A stretch of DNA of 35,412 nucleotides from Bacteroidota bacterium (GCA_021796275.1 JAJYOI010000028.1:1-35412), one strand, 5' to 3'. Shown: positions 8,341-16,480, numbered from the stretch's first letter. Made by a program: numbers and translations. The notes: generated by a model not told the origin, from the letters alone.

Positions 8341-10467
8341 TCATTTTTCTAGTTTTTTTTCATTACTTGGCGGTTCAGCTTTCTTCTTTGCGTCGTCTGC
8401 GGCTTTCTTATCTGCGGCGGCTTTTTCTGCCGCAGCTTTGTCGGCAGCTTCTTTCGCTGCATGCTCGTCTTCCATCTTCTGTAGATCTTCTGCTTGTATC
8501 ATCGGGCGTACTGCAACGGAATATTTAGAATCCGGATATAGTGCAAGAAGTTTTCTGTAAGCAAAACTTGCGCTGTCGTTTCTCCCCAAAGCATTTTCGT
8601 ACAGCCATCCGATAGAATAGAGTGCTTTCGGTGCAAATTGCGACGTGCGGTAATTCCGCGCAATAGAATCAAGAATCGTCAACGCGCTGTCCGCTTCGGT
8701 GCTGTCAAAATATGTCTCAGCATGAAGGTAGAGTTCTTCAGCGGGGTCTTTTTTTTCTGCTAACAACTTCATGCCCAAATTTTTTCGCGCTTCCTGCGCG
8801 TAAAGAGATTGAGGATATTTTTCAACAATCAGCGAATACAGAGAGTCCTGAAACGCTGCATCTTTTTTCTTTACCGTCCGATAAATTTCAGCAAGCGTAT
8901 AAAGCGAACGCGGCGCATACTCGCTCGTCGGGCTTTCCGTTATCACTCTTCGATACCAATATAACGCCGAATCAGGCTGATCAATATCAAGATAGAACAG
9001 GCCGCCCAATTCAAACTCCGACCGCACAATAGAATGGCTCATTGAATCAACGAATACCTGCTCGGCAGCAAGTCTTAATTCTGTCGCTTTCGCTTTCAAT
9101 GAATCTGCCGCCCGAATCGAATCCAGAGCAGCCGCCGTCAGCGTTCGGGCAGACGGTAATGAATCGGGCCGGGCGTTGGAGACTTTTACTGCTGATGAAT
9201 CGTGCTGCCGCATAGAATCCGGAAACTGTGCAAGAGAATCACGAATCGCTCTTTGTCTTCCGATGTATCTAATGGTGCTGTCATCTTTTGCTAATTCAGC
9301 ATTCAAAGCAAAATATTTTGTAAACATGTCCGCCCGCGCAAACGCATCCTTCGTAATATCAGAAGCGGCGTTCTCGCTTTTCGCTTTATCATAGTTCACA
9401 CGGGCTTTCGCGTAATCAAAAAGCTGGTATTCATAATACCGGCCAAGGTTATAATACGACCGCGCAGATTCATCTGTCTTTGCATACGTCGTATCAATAT
9501 AAGTGTACCGGGCGATCGCATCGTCCGTGCGTCCTTCCGCAAGATAGATATTGGCAATTGCCAAATGAAGCTTGGCAAAATTTTCTGAATTTTTCTGGTC
9601 ATCCAAAAGGTTTTGAACTGCAGCGAGGGCATCGTCATACTTCTTCATCTTGGCAAGCATTCGCGCGCGCTGAAATTCTCCTTGGAATTGCGTGTAATAA
9701 TCCGGACTGAAATCATCAACATGGCCGAAGGCTTTCTCTGCGTTGGAATAATCCTCTAAGCCGGAATAACAAAAACCGATTCGCAGCTGCGTTTCAGCAT
9801 TCAGCGCATCGTCGCCGCTGAGGTCGATTGCTTTTTGAAAATAACCGATCGCCTTTTGATAATCATGGATCGAACTGTAATACCGTCCCAGCGCAATTGC
9901 CGCCTGCGCGCCAAACTTTTTCGCGCCGCGCTCCGGCGCCGTTGCAATATTTTTATCGAGCGCCGCTACAGCATCAGCATATCTTTTTTCACGAAGAAGC
10001 GTACGGCCGTACCACACTTCAGCTTCAGGGATAAGATCGCTTGACGGAAATTTTGCAAACAATTCGAGGAACTTCCGTTCAGCCTTCAGGTCGTCATTGA
10101 GGTAATAATATGATTTGCCGATCATGAGAAGCGCATCATCAACAAATTTGCTGGACGGGTAGTAGGAGAGAAGTTTTGATGCTTTTTCAATAGCAGTTGA
10201 AAATTTTTGGCGCGCATTCGTGGAAACCAGATTCGCCTCTTGCTGCGGCGTTAATTCCTGCCCGTGCTGACTTTGCATTGTCGTTGCAACATCGGCTTCG
10301 CCGTCATCGAAAGCTTTCTGCGCATTATAAAATGTATTGAAGTAGGAAACGGTGTTGGTGTAGCGTTGAGCAATGAAACTTCCCACAGGCGAAAAAACTT
10401 CGCAGCCGGAAACTGCAATACTGAGAACGGCAAGAATCGAAAGACGAATCACTCTTGAGGGTTTCAC
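8341..10467 (-). CDS. Large TPR-repeat lipoprotein, PorW/SprE-like
   Basis: A 708-residue exported lipoprotein. The signal sequence ends in a lipobox with Cys22 (AVSGC). The mature N-terminus contains NTVSYFNTFYNAQKAFDDGE, like TPR lipoproteins of the FCB group. From about residue 70 to 320, and again from about 480 to 650, repeated helices of TPR/Sel1 type occur (GRYYSSIHDYQKAIGYFQKA, LYTLAEIYRTVKKKD). The last 40 residues are an Ala/Lys/Glu low-complexity tail. Start is GTG with GGAG 5 nt upstream. A candidate promoter lies at 10488-10516 and a terminator follows at 8276. Such proteins support envelope complexes; relation to the type IX secretion factor PorW/SprE is suggested by architecture only. 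Confidence 0.75.
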   Translation of the reverse strand: MKPSRVIRLSILAVLSIAVSGCEVFSPVGSFIAQRYTNTVSYFNTFYNAQKAFDDGEADVATTMQSQHGQELTPQQEANLVSTNARQKFSTAIEKASKLLSYYPSSKFVDDALLMIGKSYYYLNDDLKAERKFLELFAKFPSSDLIPEAEVWYGRTLLREKRYADAVAALDKNIATAPERGAKKFGAQAAIALGRYYSSIHDYQKAIGYFQKAIDLSGDDALNAETQLRIGFCYSGLEDYSNAEKAFGHVDDFSPDYYTQFQGEFQRARMLAKMKKYDDALAAVQNLLDDQKNSENFAKLHLAIANIYLAEGRTDDAIARYTYIDTTYAKTDESARSYYNLGRYYEYQLFDYAKARVNYDKAKSENAASDITKDAFARADMFTKYFALNAELAKDDSTIRYIGRQRAIRDSLAQFPDSMRQHDSSAVKVSNARPDSLPSARTLTAAALDSIRAADSLKAKATELRLAAEQVFVDSMSHSIVRSEFELGGLFYLDIDQPDSALYWYRRVITESPTSEYAPRSLYTLAEIYRTVKKKDAAFQDSLYSLIVEKYPQSLYAQEARKNLGMKLLAEKKDPAEELYLHAETYFDSTEADSALTILDSIARNYRTSQFAPKALYSIGWLYENALGRNDSASFAYRKLLALYPDSKYSVAVRPMIQAEDLQKMEDEHAAKEAADKAAAEKAAADKKAADDAKKKAEPPSNEKKLEK

Positions 10468-10487
10468 ATAATCTCCTTCACTGTGGT

Positions 10488-10516
10488 AAGATACATAAAC
10501 GAAGAATATGTTTCAA
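10488..10516 (-). promoter_or_regulatory. Candidate promoter for TPR lipoprotein
   Basis: Minus strand: TTGAAA (10516-10511), 17-nt spacer, TATCTT (10493-10488). It fits the TTG-N20-TAnnTT pattern and is 5/6 at -35 and 4/6 at -10. A leader of about 15 nt containing GAAGGAG follows. It lies in the divergent 149-bp region shared with the Spy-like gene, for which no comparable plus-strand promoter was found. Confidence 0.5.
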
Positions 10517-10616
10517 GAACATCTGCCGGTTAAACCTTGCAGAATCCCTTTTGTCCAATCCTACGAATCACAACGACAGTCAACAGTTAACAACAAATCT
10601 ATTTTCAGGAGGCAGT

Positions 10617-11147
10617 ATGAAAAAATACCTTGTTCTTTTTCTCGCATTCGCATTGACAGGCATCAGTTTCGCACAGATGCCATCCATGCCTAAAAGGTCG
10701 GATGCAATGAATATGCCGATGCACGAAGCAATGATGACAAAGCTCAATTTAACGGACAAACAAAAGAGCGATTTTAAAAATCTCCATTTTGAAACAGCAA
10801 AGAAACAAATTGAGCTTCGCTCAAAACTTGCTGAATCAAAGCTTGAGCTCGCAAAGCTGCTCGGTGCAGATTCTCCGGATCAAGCAGCGATTGAGAAGCA
10901 AATGAAAGAAGTTGCCGACAATACATTGGCATTGCGGACAAATCATTTGAACGCGTGGTTCGAAGCGAACAAACAGCTCACGCCGGAACAGCAAAAAACG
11001 TGGCGTGAAATGCTTCGCCATTTCGTTGAACAAAGAGCACAACGCGGCGGCATGATGAGAACGGGTGGAATGATGATGAGAGGGAGAATGAACGGACAAG
11101 GCAAGTGTGAATGCGGCGGGATGGGAATGAACGGTCCCATGAAGTAA
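10617..11147 (+). CDS. Spy/CpxP-like periplasmic protein
   Basis: A 176-residue exported protein. Residues 1-20 are a signal peptide (hydrophobic LVLFLAFALTG, ending SFA). The rest is helical with two LTxxQ-type motifs, LTDKQKSDF and LTPEQQKTW, as in Spy/CpxP/Zra proteins, which bind unfolded proteins or metals in the periplasm. Mature ends are very rich in Met, and the tail carries GKCECGGMGMNG, a possible metal-binding segment. Start is fixed by AGGAGG 4 nt before ATG. It is divergent from the TPR lipoprotein and one of only two plus-strand genes. Length and motifs fit the family. Metal sensing or scavenging is inference from Met/Cys content. Confidence 0.78.
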   Translation: MKKYLVLFLAFALTGISFAQMPSMPKRSDAMNMPMHEAMMTKLNLTDKQKSDFKNLHFETAKKQIELRSKLAESKLELAKLLGADSPDQAAIEKQMKEVADNTLALRTNHLNAWFEANKQLTPEQQKTWREMLRHFVEQRAQRGGMMRTGGMMMRGRMNGQGKCECGGMGMNGPMK

Positions 11148-11171
11148 CAATATAGTTCTCTGTCAGAAAAC

Positions 11172-11204
11172 AAAAACGGAGACGCCAATGGTGTCTCCGT
11201 TTTT
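11172..11204. terminator. Bidirectional terminator between convergent genes
   Basis: AAAAACGGAGAC (11172-11183) pairs perfectly with GTCTCCGTTTTT (11193-11204), and GCC-AAT-GGT can close the loop further. A- and T-runs on both flanks make it work on both strands. It ends the Spy-like gene and the pterin operon, whose last gene stops at 11209. Confidence 0.93.
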
Positions 11205-11208
11205 CTAT

Positions 11209-12216
11209 TTACGGCGTTGATTTCATTTCGCTGCTGTGCCCGGGAAAGGTGCGCGCTTTCGGATCGATATAAGTTTTTATGTTGTTCACGGCAATAGCAG
11301 CTTCACCAAAACCGGTTGCAAGAAGTTTTAATTTTCCCGGAAACGTTACAATATCTCCCGCCGCATAAATACATTCAATGTTCGTCTCCATCTTGCTTGT
11401 CACTTTGATATCGCCTTTCTCAATTTCCAAGCCCCAGTTTTTAAGCGGGCCAAGGCTTGCCATGAAACCCAGATTCAGGAGAATATGATCGGCATGAAAC
11501 GTTTCCGTTTCATTCGTTTTGTTATTCCGGATTGTCACCGATTCAATTGCGGTATCTCCGCGGATGGAATCAAGTTCAAACCAAAGCTTCACCACAGCAT
11601 CAGAATTCATCAGCGCTTCAACGCTGTCTTCGTGTGCGCGAAATTCGTCGCGGCGGTGAATCAGCGTCACCTTCTTCGCGGTATCTTGCAGATTCAGCGC
11701 CCAATCCACGGCGCTGTCGCCGCCGCCGACAATCAGAATGTCCTTATCCTGAAAAATTGATTTGTCTTTCACAAAATAATGGATGAAGCGATTCTCAAAT
11801 TTTTCTGCGTTCTCAAGCTCAAGTTTCCGCGGTGCGAACGCGCCAATGCCGACTGTTAACAGCAATGCTTTTGTGTAATGAATTGCCCCATGAGAACCAG
11901 TCAAACGTAAAATGTGCTGTCCTTCAAATTCCTCGGGATGAAGCTCTTCAATGCGCTCATTGAGACAAACCGTTGGATGATGATGCAACGCTTGTTCAAT
12001 TAGATTTTTTGCCAAATCTTTTGCTATCACCGTTGGAAACCCGGCAACATCATAAATATATTTTTCAGGATATAACGCGGTTAATTGTCCGCCAAGTTCT
12101 GGAAGCGCGTCAATGATTTTTGTTTTCATGTGACGAAGTCCGGCATAGAACGAAGCAAATAAACCGACTGGTCCGCCGCCAAGAATGGTTATGTCGTAAA
12201 GATCATTAGGGTCCAT
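11209..12216 (-). CDS. Ferredoxin/flavodoxin-NADP reductase (TrxR-like)
   Basis: FAD/NADPH flavoprotein (335 aa) of the thioredoxin-reductase-like ferredoxin-NADP reductase family (Bacillus YumC, Chlorobium FNR). The FAD motif GGGPVGLFAS is near residues 13-22 and the NADP motif GGGDSAVDWA near 165. The CxxC of true thioredoxin reductase is absent, which separates this from TrxB. The C-terminal FAD motif is AAGDIVTFPGK. A GAGG lies upstream of the ATG. It is the last gene of the operon that begins with the aquaporin, 32 bp after a dehydrogenase gene, and is followed by a strong terminator. It may supply reduced ferredoxin or pterin-related electrons; that link is contextual. Confidence 0.92.
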   Translation of the reverse strand: MDPNDLYDITILGGGPVGLFASFYAGLRHMKTKIIDALPELGGQLTALYPEKYIYDVAGFPTVIAKDLAKNLIEQALHHHPTVCLNERIEELHPEEFEGQHILRLTGSHGAIHYTKALLLTVGIGAFAPRKLELENAEKFENRFIHYFVKDKSIFQDKDILIVGGGDSAVDWALNLQDTAKKVTLIHRRDEFRAHEDSVEALMNSDAVVKLWFELDSIRGDTAIESVTIRNNKTNETETFHADHILLNLGFMASLGPLKNWGLEIEKGDIKVTSKMETNIECIYAAGDIVTFPGKLKLLATGFGEAAIAVNNIKTYIDPKARTFPGHSSEMKSTP

Positions 12217-12248
12217 CTCTGTGTCCTCTGTGGCTATGCAATCTTATC

Positions 12249-12962
12249 TCATTTTGGTTTTACTGTTGGACGAATATCAATTTCGCTGACATTAGAACGC
12301 GCCGGCATGGAAAGAGCAAACAGCACCGTATCGCCAACATCGTCAGGCTGAATGATTGTCATGGCATTTCTTGAATGATCCGAAAAATCGGTGTTGACCG
12401 AACCCGGGCAAATTGTTACGACACGTATGTTGTACTCACGAACTTCCAGCATCAACGTACGTGAAAATGCAAGCAATCCCCATTTCGTTGCTCCGTATCC
12501 CGCCCCGCCGACAAATGTATTCTTCCCCGCCAGCGAATCAATGTTGATAATTTCTCCGCTCTGCTGTTTCATCATCGCAGGAAGCACAGCTTTGCTGCAC
12601 AAGAACGCGCCGCGCAGATTGACATTCCACATTCCGTCAAGGTCTTCTTCGCGCGCGTCTACAACTTTCGAAAAAACGCCGTAGCCGGCATTGTTGATGA
12701 GAATATCAATGCGATGAAATTGCTCAAGCGTTGAATTGACAAGATGAGCAATATCTGCGCTGCGGGAAATATCTGTTCGAATTGCAAGTGCCGATCCTCC
12801 GCTTTCCTGAATTTTTTTCGCAAGCTCATTTAGCTCTGATTCTGTGCGCGAAGCAAGAACCACATTCGCACCGGCCTCTGCAAGTGAAAGTGCAATCGCG
12901 CGGCCAATTCCTTTGCGTGCACCGGTTACAATCGCAACTTTTCCTGTAAGAAATTTTTCCAT
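12249..12962 (-). CDS. Short-chain dehydrogenase/reductase
   Basis: NAD(P)-dependent classical SDR (237 aa). The cofactor motif TGARKGIG is near residues 14-21, NNAGYG near 90, and the catalytic Ser and Tyr-x3-Lys are visible in NIDSLAGK and GYGATKWG. It resembles FabG/3-oxoacyl-ACP reductases overall, so sequence alone would give a generic name. It sits in a pterin operon directly after a sepiapterin-reductase-like SDR and shares the closing EIDIRPT pattern with it, so it may be a second carbonyl reductase of the same pathway. Separated from the upstream gene by 51 bp holding a large palindrome. Substrate not decidable. Confidence 0.85.
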   Translation of the reverse strand: MEKFLTGKVAIVTGARKGIGRAIALSLAEAGANVVLASRTESELNELAKKIQESGGSALAIRTDISRSADIAHLVNSTLEQFHRIDILINNAGYGVFSKVVDAREEDLDGMWNVNLRGAFLCSKAVLPAMMKQQSGEIINIDSLAGKNTFVGGAGYGATKWGLLAFSRTLMLEVREYNIRVVTICPGSVNTDFSDHSRNAMTIIQPDDVGDTVLFALSMPARSNVSEIDIRPTVKPK

Positions 12963-12975
12963 GTTGGTGCAATAA

Positions 12976-13006
12976 GATGTCGGACACCTCCGAAGCGTCC
13001 GACATC
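12976..13006. repeat. Intergenic palindrome, 10-bp perfect stem
   Basis: GATGTCGGAC (12976-12985), an 11-nt loop and GTCCGACATC (12997-13006) fill most of the gap between the two SDR genes. No T-run follows on either strand, so a terminator is unlikely. It could be a REP-like element or an mRNA stabiliser or processing site that tunes the downstream dehydrogenase. Confidence 0.75.
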
Positions 13007-13013
13007 TACATAA

Positions 13014-13739
13014 TTATAAATCACCTTCTATTGGACGCAGAACGATTTCTTCCGTGAGCGCGCGTTCCGGCTGGCAGTACAGGGACACCACGACTGATGC
13101 GACATCGTCAGGCTTCATCATTTTACTGCCGAATCTTTTCCTTTCACTCTTATCCCACATTTCTGTTTCGACGGCGCCGGGAAGAATATCAATAACTTTC
13201 ACGCCTTTTTTTCTTACTTCCGCACGAAGCCCGCGCGTCATTGCCAGCGTGCCCGCTTTCGATGCGGCGTACGCTGATGAATCAAAGAACGTAGTTATTG
13301 CCGAAACGGAATTGATTGTAAATATCCATCCTGCGCGCCGTCTCAGCATTGAAGGCAGAACGGCTTTTATGCAAAGAAATGTTCCCCGCAAATTCGTGCC
13401 GATAATCTGATCGAATTGCTTCACCGTGGTTTTTTCAAACGAAGTGAAATAGGTAACGCCGGCATTGTTCACAAGCACGTCAATCGCTCCGAATTTCTTT
13501 GTGATGGCTGCATGTGCGCGTTCAACACTTTTTCCCGAGGCAATGTCGCACGGAATTATTTCCGCCCATCCGTACGATTTCACAATCAAACGGCGCACCT
13601 CTGCAAGTTTTTTTCGGTCTCTCCCGCTCAGAATAACACGCGCACCGATAACGGCAAATGCCCGTGCAATCGCTTCACCGATACCTTTGCTTGAACCGGT
13701 CACCCACACCAGCGGTGCAACTCCCGTTTTCCTTCTCAT
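13014..13739 (-). CDS. Sepiapterin-reductase-like SDR
   Basis: Classical SDR (241 aa) with TGSSKGIG near residues 15-22, NNAGVT near 93 and the catalytic SVSA...YAASK set near 145-160. Its C-terminal part ([34 protein letters not shown]) matches the pattern I recall for Chlorobium tepidum sepiapterin reductase, which makes L-threo-tetrahydrobiopterin. Its ATG overlaps the folE stop as ATGA (13736-13739). With GTP cyclohydrolase I and a PTPS upstream it would perform the last reduction from 6-pyruvoyltetrahydropterin to tetrahydrobiopterin. The recall of the Chlorobium sequence is from memory, so an alignment is needed to confirm it. Confidence 0.72.
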   Translation of the reverse strand: MRRKTGVAPLVWVTGSSKGIGEAIARAFAVIGARVILSGRDRKKLAEVRRLIVKSYGWAEIIPCDIASGKSVERAHAAITKKFGAIDVLVNNAGVTYFTSFEKTTVKQFDQIIGTNLRGTFLCIKAVLPSMLRRRAGWIFTINSVSAITTFFDSSAYAASKAGTLAMTRGLRAEVRKKGVKVIDILPGAVETEMWDKSERKRFGSKMMKPDDVASVVVSLYCQPERALTEEIVLRPIEGDL

Positions 13740-14371
13740 GTGAATTTGTTTGTAATCAGTGTAAGAAATTCTGCACGTGTTTTACTGTTGGTACGGAATT
13801 CTCCGAGCATATCGCTCGTTGTCGCCAGGGAATTTTGCTTTTCGACGCCGCGCATCATCATACACATGTGGCGCGCTTCACACACAACGCCGACGCCTTC
13901 CGGTTTCAATTCCTCAAACAGTGTCCGTGCAATTTCGCGCGTCAGACGTTCCTGCACTTGCAGACGGCGCGCAAAGACTTCCACCAGGCGCGGAATCTTG
14001 CTCAAGCCGATAATCTTTCCGTTTGGAATATATGCAACGTGAATTTTTCCGAAGAACGGCAGAAGGTGATGTTCACACATGCTGAAAAAATCGATATCCT
14101 TCACGATCACCATTTCTTTATACTGCTCGTTGAAAACAGCACCGTTCATCACTTTCTTCACATCTTCGTTGTATCCTTTGGTAAGAAACTGGAATGACTT
14201 TGCAACGCGCGCAGGAGTTGTACGCAAGCCTTCCCGTTCCGGATCTTCACCGGCATGAACAAGCATCTGATAGATAAGTTCTTCCATGTTGAGAACCCCT
14301 TTGGGGTTCAATGCCGCCGTCTTGTTTTTTGCTGGTTGCCGCTCCGAAAGAATCTTTCGTGACTGGGGCAT
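13736..14371 (-). CDS. folE: GTP cyclohydrolase I
   Basis: Converts GTP to 7,8-dihydroneopterin triphosphate, the shared first step of folate, queuosine and biopterin synthesis. The protein has 211 aa. Zinc ligands are Cys99 and His102 in [10 protein letters not shown] and Cys170 in [11 protein letters not shown]. An additional N-terminal stretch of about 28 residues precedes the conserved core. Start chosen at 14371 because AAGGAG sits 6 nt upstream; MEELIYQ at residue 29 is an alternative. It lies between the PTPS gene (1-nt gap) and an SDR (ATGA overlap), so the three are translated as a unit. This placement suggests a dedicated pterin branch rather than folate synthesis alone. Confidence 0.96.
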   Translation of the reverse strand: MPQSRKILSERQPAKNKTAALNPKGVLNMEELIYQMLVHAGEDPEREGLRTTPARVAKSFQFLTKGYNEDVKKVMNGAVFNEQYKEMVIVKDIDFFSMCEHHLLPFFGKIHVAYIPNGKIIGLSKIPRLVEVFARRLQVQERLTREIARTLFEELKPEGVGVVCEARHMCMMMRGVEKQNSLATTSDMLGEFRTNSKTRAEFLTLITNKFT

Positions 14372-14372
14372 T

Positions 14373-14780
14373 TCATTCTCCTTTGTATTCTACAAAATTC
14401 TTTTCTGTTTCATAAATGCGCACGGAAAACAATTTCCCTTCGCTGATATGCGGAGCAAGCCGTCGCCAGCACGCCATCGCAATATTTTCCGCAGTCGGAA
14501 TAACGCCGCGCAAAAAATCCACATCAACATTGAGATTTTTATGGTCCACTTTGCTGATGAATTCATCCTCGATAATGCGCTTCAATTTTTTCAGATCGAT
14601 AACGTAGCCGGTACTCGGATCGGGTTCGCCGGCAATCGTCACGTCAACATAATAATTGTGGCCGTGTCCGTTCGGATTCGCACACTTATCGAAGACTTCA
14701 ATGTTCTTCGATTCAGAAAACGCTGGATTAAACAGCCTGTGCGCTGCACTGAAGTGAGCGCGGCGGGTTACGTAAATCAT
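14373..14780 (-). CDS. 6-pyruvoyltetrahydropterin synthase, PTPS-II type
   Basis: T-fold enzyme (135 aa) acting on dihydroneopterin triphosphate. Zinc ligands are His14, His39 and His41, with a catalytic Cys33 in [11 protein letters not shown]. The Cys-to-His spacing is Cx5HGH, as in eukaryotic PTPS that makes 6-pyruvoyltetrahydropterin; QueD of queuosine synthesis has Cx3HGH and the folate-type PTPS-III has ExxHGH. No queC, queE or queF is nearby, while folE and a sepiapterin-reductase-like SDR follow directly. The biopterin reading is therefore better than queuosine. Automated pipelines would probably label it QueD. Its ATG overlaps the aquaporin stop (14777-14780). Confidence 0.85.
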   Translation of the reverse strand: MIYVTRRAHFSAAHRLFNPAFSESKNIEVFDKCANPNGHGHNYYVDVTIAGEPDPSTGYVIDLKKLKRIIEDEFISKVDHKNLNVDVDFLRGVIPTAENIAMACWRRLAPHISEGKLFSVRIYETEKNFVEYKGE

Positions 14781-15475
14781 TTCTTTTCTCCCGCCTGCTG
14801 CGGGACTTTCAGCATAATAAATTTTTCATAAACAAATCCGGCAAGTCCGCCGCCAAGCAGCGGTCCCACCCAATACACCCAATGTGCATCCCAGAATCCG
14901 GCTATAACCGCAGGACCAAATGTCCGTGCGGGATTCATTGCAGCACCTGTCAACGGTCCGCCGACGAGAATATCTACCATCACTGTTAAGCCGATGCCAA
15001 AGCCGCCGATTTTCGGCGCGCGCGGATCAATCGCCGTTCCGAACACAGAAATCACGAGGAAAAATGTGAGCAGCGCTTCGATGAACACTGCCGTGCCAAG
15101 TGAAACGCCGGCAGCGACCGCCGGTGTGCCGAGATGTGTCGCTGTACAAAGCTCGGACGAAAATGAAAAGTGCAAAAGCAATCCGGCAAGAACTCCACCG
15201 ACTAACTGCGCAACCATGTATTGAATCCCAAGCGGTACAGAAATTCTTTTCGCTACCATCACGCCGAATGTTACAGCGGGATTAAAATGTCCGCCTGAAA
15301 TGCTGCCGAACGCGGAGATCATGATGGAAAGAATCACTCCGTGCGCAATAGCAATTCCAAGCAAACCCACTGCGCCGTTTGAAAATTTATCGGTGATAAT
15401 TGCACCGGCGCCAATATAAAAGAAAATGCATGTGCCGATGAATTCGACGAGAAGCTTCTTAGCGTTGTTTTCCAT
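14777..15475 (-). CDS. Aquaporin / MIP family channel
   Basis: Inner-membrane channel (232 aa, six transmembrane helices plus two half-helices). The two NPA boxes are in GGHFNPAVTFG (about residue 65) and AAMNPARTFGPA (about 180). In helix 5 the segment VDILVGGPLTG replaces the His-bearing segment of AqpZ, resembling plant TIP-type and related bacterial channels, so solutes other than water are possible. AAAGGA precedes the ATG. The gene leads the pterin operon and overlaps the PTPS gene by ATGA. Why a channel is coupled to pterin synthesis is unclear. Confidence 0.93.
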   Translation of the reverse strand: MENNAKKLLVEFIGTCIFFYIGAGAIITDKFSNGAVGLLGIAIAHGVILSIMISAFGSISGGHFNPAVTFGVMVAKRISVPLGIQYMVAQLVGGVLAGLLLHFSFSSELCTATHLGTPAVAAGVSLGTAVFIEALLTFFLVISVFGTAIDPRAPKIGGFGIGLTVMVDILVGGPLTGAAMNPARTFGPAVIAGFWDAHWVYWVGPLLGGGLAGFVYEKFIMLKVPQQAGEKK

Positions 15476-15540
15476 AGCCGATCCTTTCAGGTTTGTTTAA
15501 GAGGAAATAACTATTCATCGAGGTTACGCAAAAAAACAAC

Positions 15541-15609
15541 GTCATTCCCGCATGTTCTTGGCGGGAATCTATCAATAGTGGATGCCCGACTAAAACATTC
15601 GGGCATGAC
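15541..15609. repeat. REP/MITE-like element of two 8-bp stem-loops
   Basis: GTC, then ATTCCCGC-(9)-GCGGGAAT (15544-15568), then ATGCCCGA-(9)-TCGGGCAT (15582-15606), then GAC. Both stem-loops have 8-bp arms and 9-nt loops and the whole is bounded by GTC/GAC. It fills the gap between bcp and the aquaporin gene. Related arms (ATTCCCG/CGGGAATCTAT) appear at 17167-17260. No transposase is present, so mobilisation would be in trans. Confidence 0.8.
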
Positions 15610-15653
15610 GACTGACTTGACCTATCTGATATTTTCAACGGGCGGAACATCAG

Positions 15654-16118
15654 TTATTCAGACAATGCTTTCAGAACTTCTTCCGTATGTCCATTCACTT
15701 TCACTTTGGGAAAGATGTGGGAAATTTTGCCCCGTTCATTAATCACGAATGTCGTTCGTTCAATCCCCAAATACTTCCGCCCGTACATACTTTTCTCTTT
15801 CCACACGCCGTACTTCTTCAGCACGTCTTTGCTTTCATCGCTGAGCAGAGTAAAGTTCAGATCGTATTTGTCAATGAACTGTGTGTGTGAAGCGACGCTG
15901 TCTCCGCTCACTCCGACGACAAGCGCATCTTTCCTTTTGATCGCGGCAAGATTGTCGCGGAACGAGCATGCTTCCGCCGTGCATCCCGATGTGTCATCTT
16001 TTGGATAAAAGTACAGGACAACTTTTTTCCCCTTGAAATCCTTCAGTGAATATGCTTTGCCGTCATGTCCCTGCAAAGAAAAATCCGGCGCTGCATCGCC
16101 GACTTTTAATGCTGCCAT
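15654..16118 (-). CDS. bcp: Thioredoxin-dependent thiol peroxidase
   Basis: Peroxiredoxin of the BCP/PrxQ type (154 aa) reducing organic and hydrogen peroxides in the cytoplasm. The peroxidatic Cys46 lies in [15 protein letters not shown] and the resolving Cys51 five residues later, as in two-Cys PrxQ proteins. AAAGG lies 5 nt before the ATG. It is the last gene of a three-gene unit with a second peroxiredoxin and a rhodanese. The gap to the rhodanese is 38 bp with no terminator. Confidence 0.95.
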   Translation of the reverse strand: MAALKVGDAAPDFSLQGHDGKAYSLKDFKGKKVVLYFYPKDDTSGCTAEACSFRDNLAAIKRKDALVVGVSGDSVASHTQFIDKYDLNFTLLSDESKDVLKKYGVWKEKSMYGRKYLGIERTTFVINERGKISHIFPKVKVNGHTEEVLKALSE

Positions 16119-16156
16119 AGCAACCTTTCATTCAATGTGCGTTGTATTACGATCCC

Positions 16157-16474
16157 TCAATACCGCTGAACCGCCGGATCAATATTCGACCATGCATCAA
16201 TGCCGCCGGCAAGATTTTTCACGCCATCGAATCCTTCACGGCGCAAAAGAATGCAGGCATAATAACTGCGGGAACCCGTGTGGCAATAAACGACAATCTC
16301 GCTCTTCTTCGAAAGCTTTTCAAAATTCTTCGCTAACGTATCGAGCGGAATCAACACCGTATCCTGAAGATGAGCGATCTCATATTCCCACGGCTCACGG
16401 ACGTCGAGCAGAACGATCTTTTCACCGTTGTTCAGCCGCTGCTGCAATTCTTCGGGAGAAATTTCATTGACCAT
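16157..16474 (-). CDS. Single-domain rhodanese-like protein
   Basis: Small sulfurtransferase domain (105 aa). The active-site loop CHTGSRS places the catalytic Cys at residue 64, and the LLDVREPWEY motif is at residues 22-31. Start set at the ATG at 16474, giving MVNEISPEEL; an upstream TTG at 16480 in the same frame is less likely. The ATG lies 6 nt after the peroxiredoxin stop and no ribosome-binding site is clear, so coupling is probable. It sits between two peroxiredoxins, which suggests a part in sulfane-sulfur or thiol redox handling. The actual donor and acceptor are unknown. Confidence 0.9.
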   Translation of the reverse strand: MVNEISPEELQQRLNNGEKIVLLDVREPWEYEIAHLQDTVLIPLDTLAKNFEKLSKKSEIVVYCHTGSRSYYACILLRREGFDGVKNLAGGIDAWSNIDPAVQRY

Positions 16475-16480
16475 AAGCAA

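Noticed and set aside
8385-8465. Palindrome-rich segment in the TPR lipoprotein tail
   Set aside because: Explained by repeated Ala/Lys/Glu codons (GCC, GCA, AAG) in a low-complexity coding tail.
14373-14780. Naming this gene queD (queuosine)
   Set aside because: Cys33 to HGH spacing is five residues (biopterin-type PTPS), not the three of QueD, and no other queuosine gene is near.
15459-15650. Minus-strand ORF of 63 codons over the REP-like repeat
   Set aside because: It is made mainly of the palindromic repeat and overlaps the aquaporin start; no family features.
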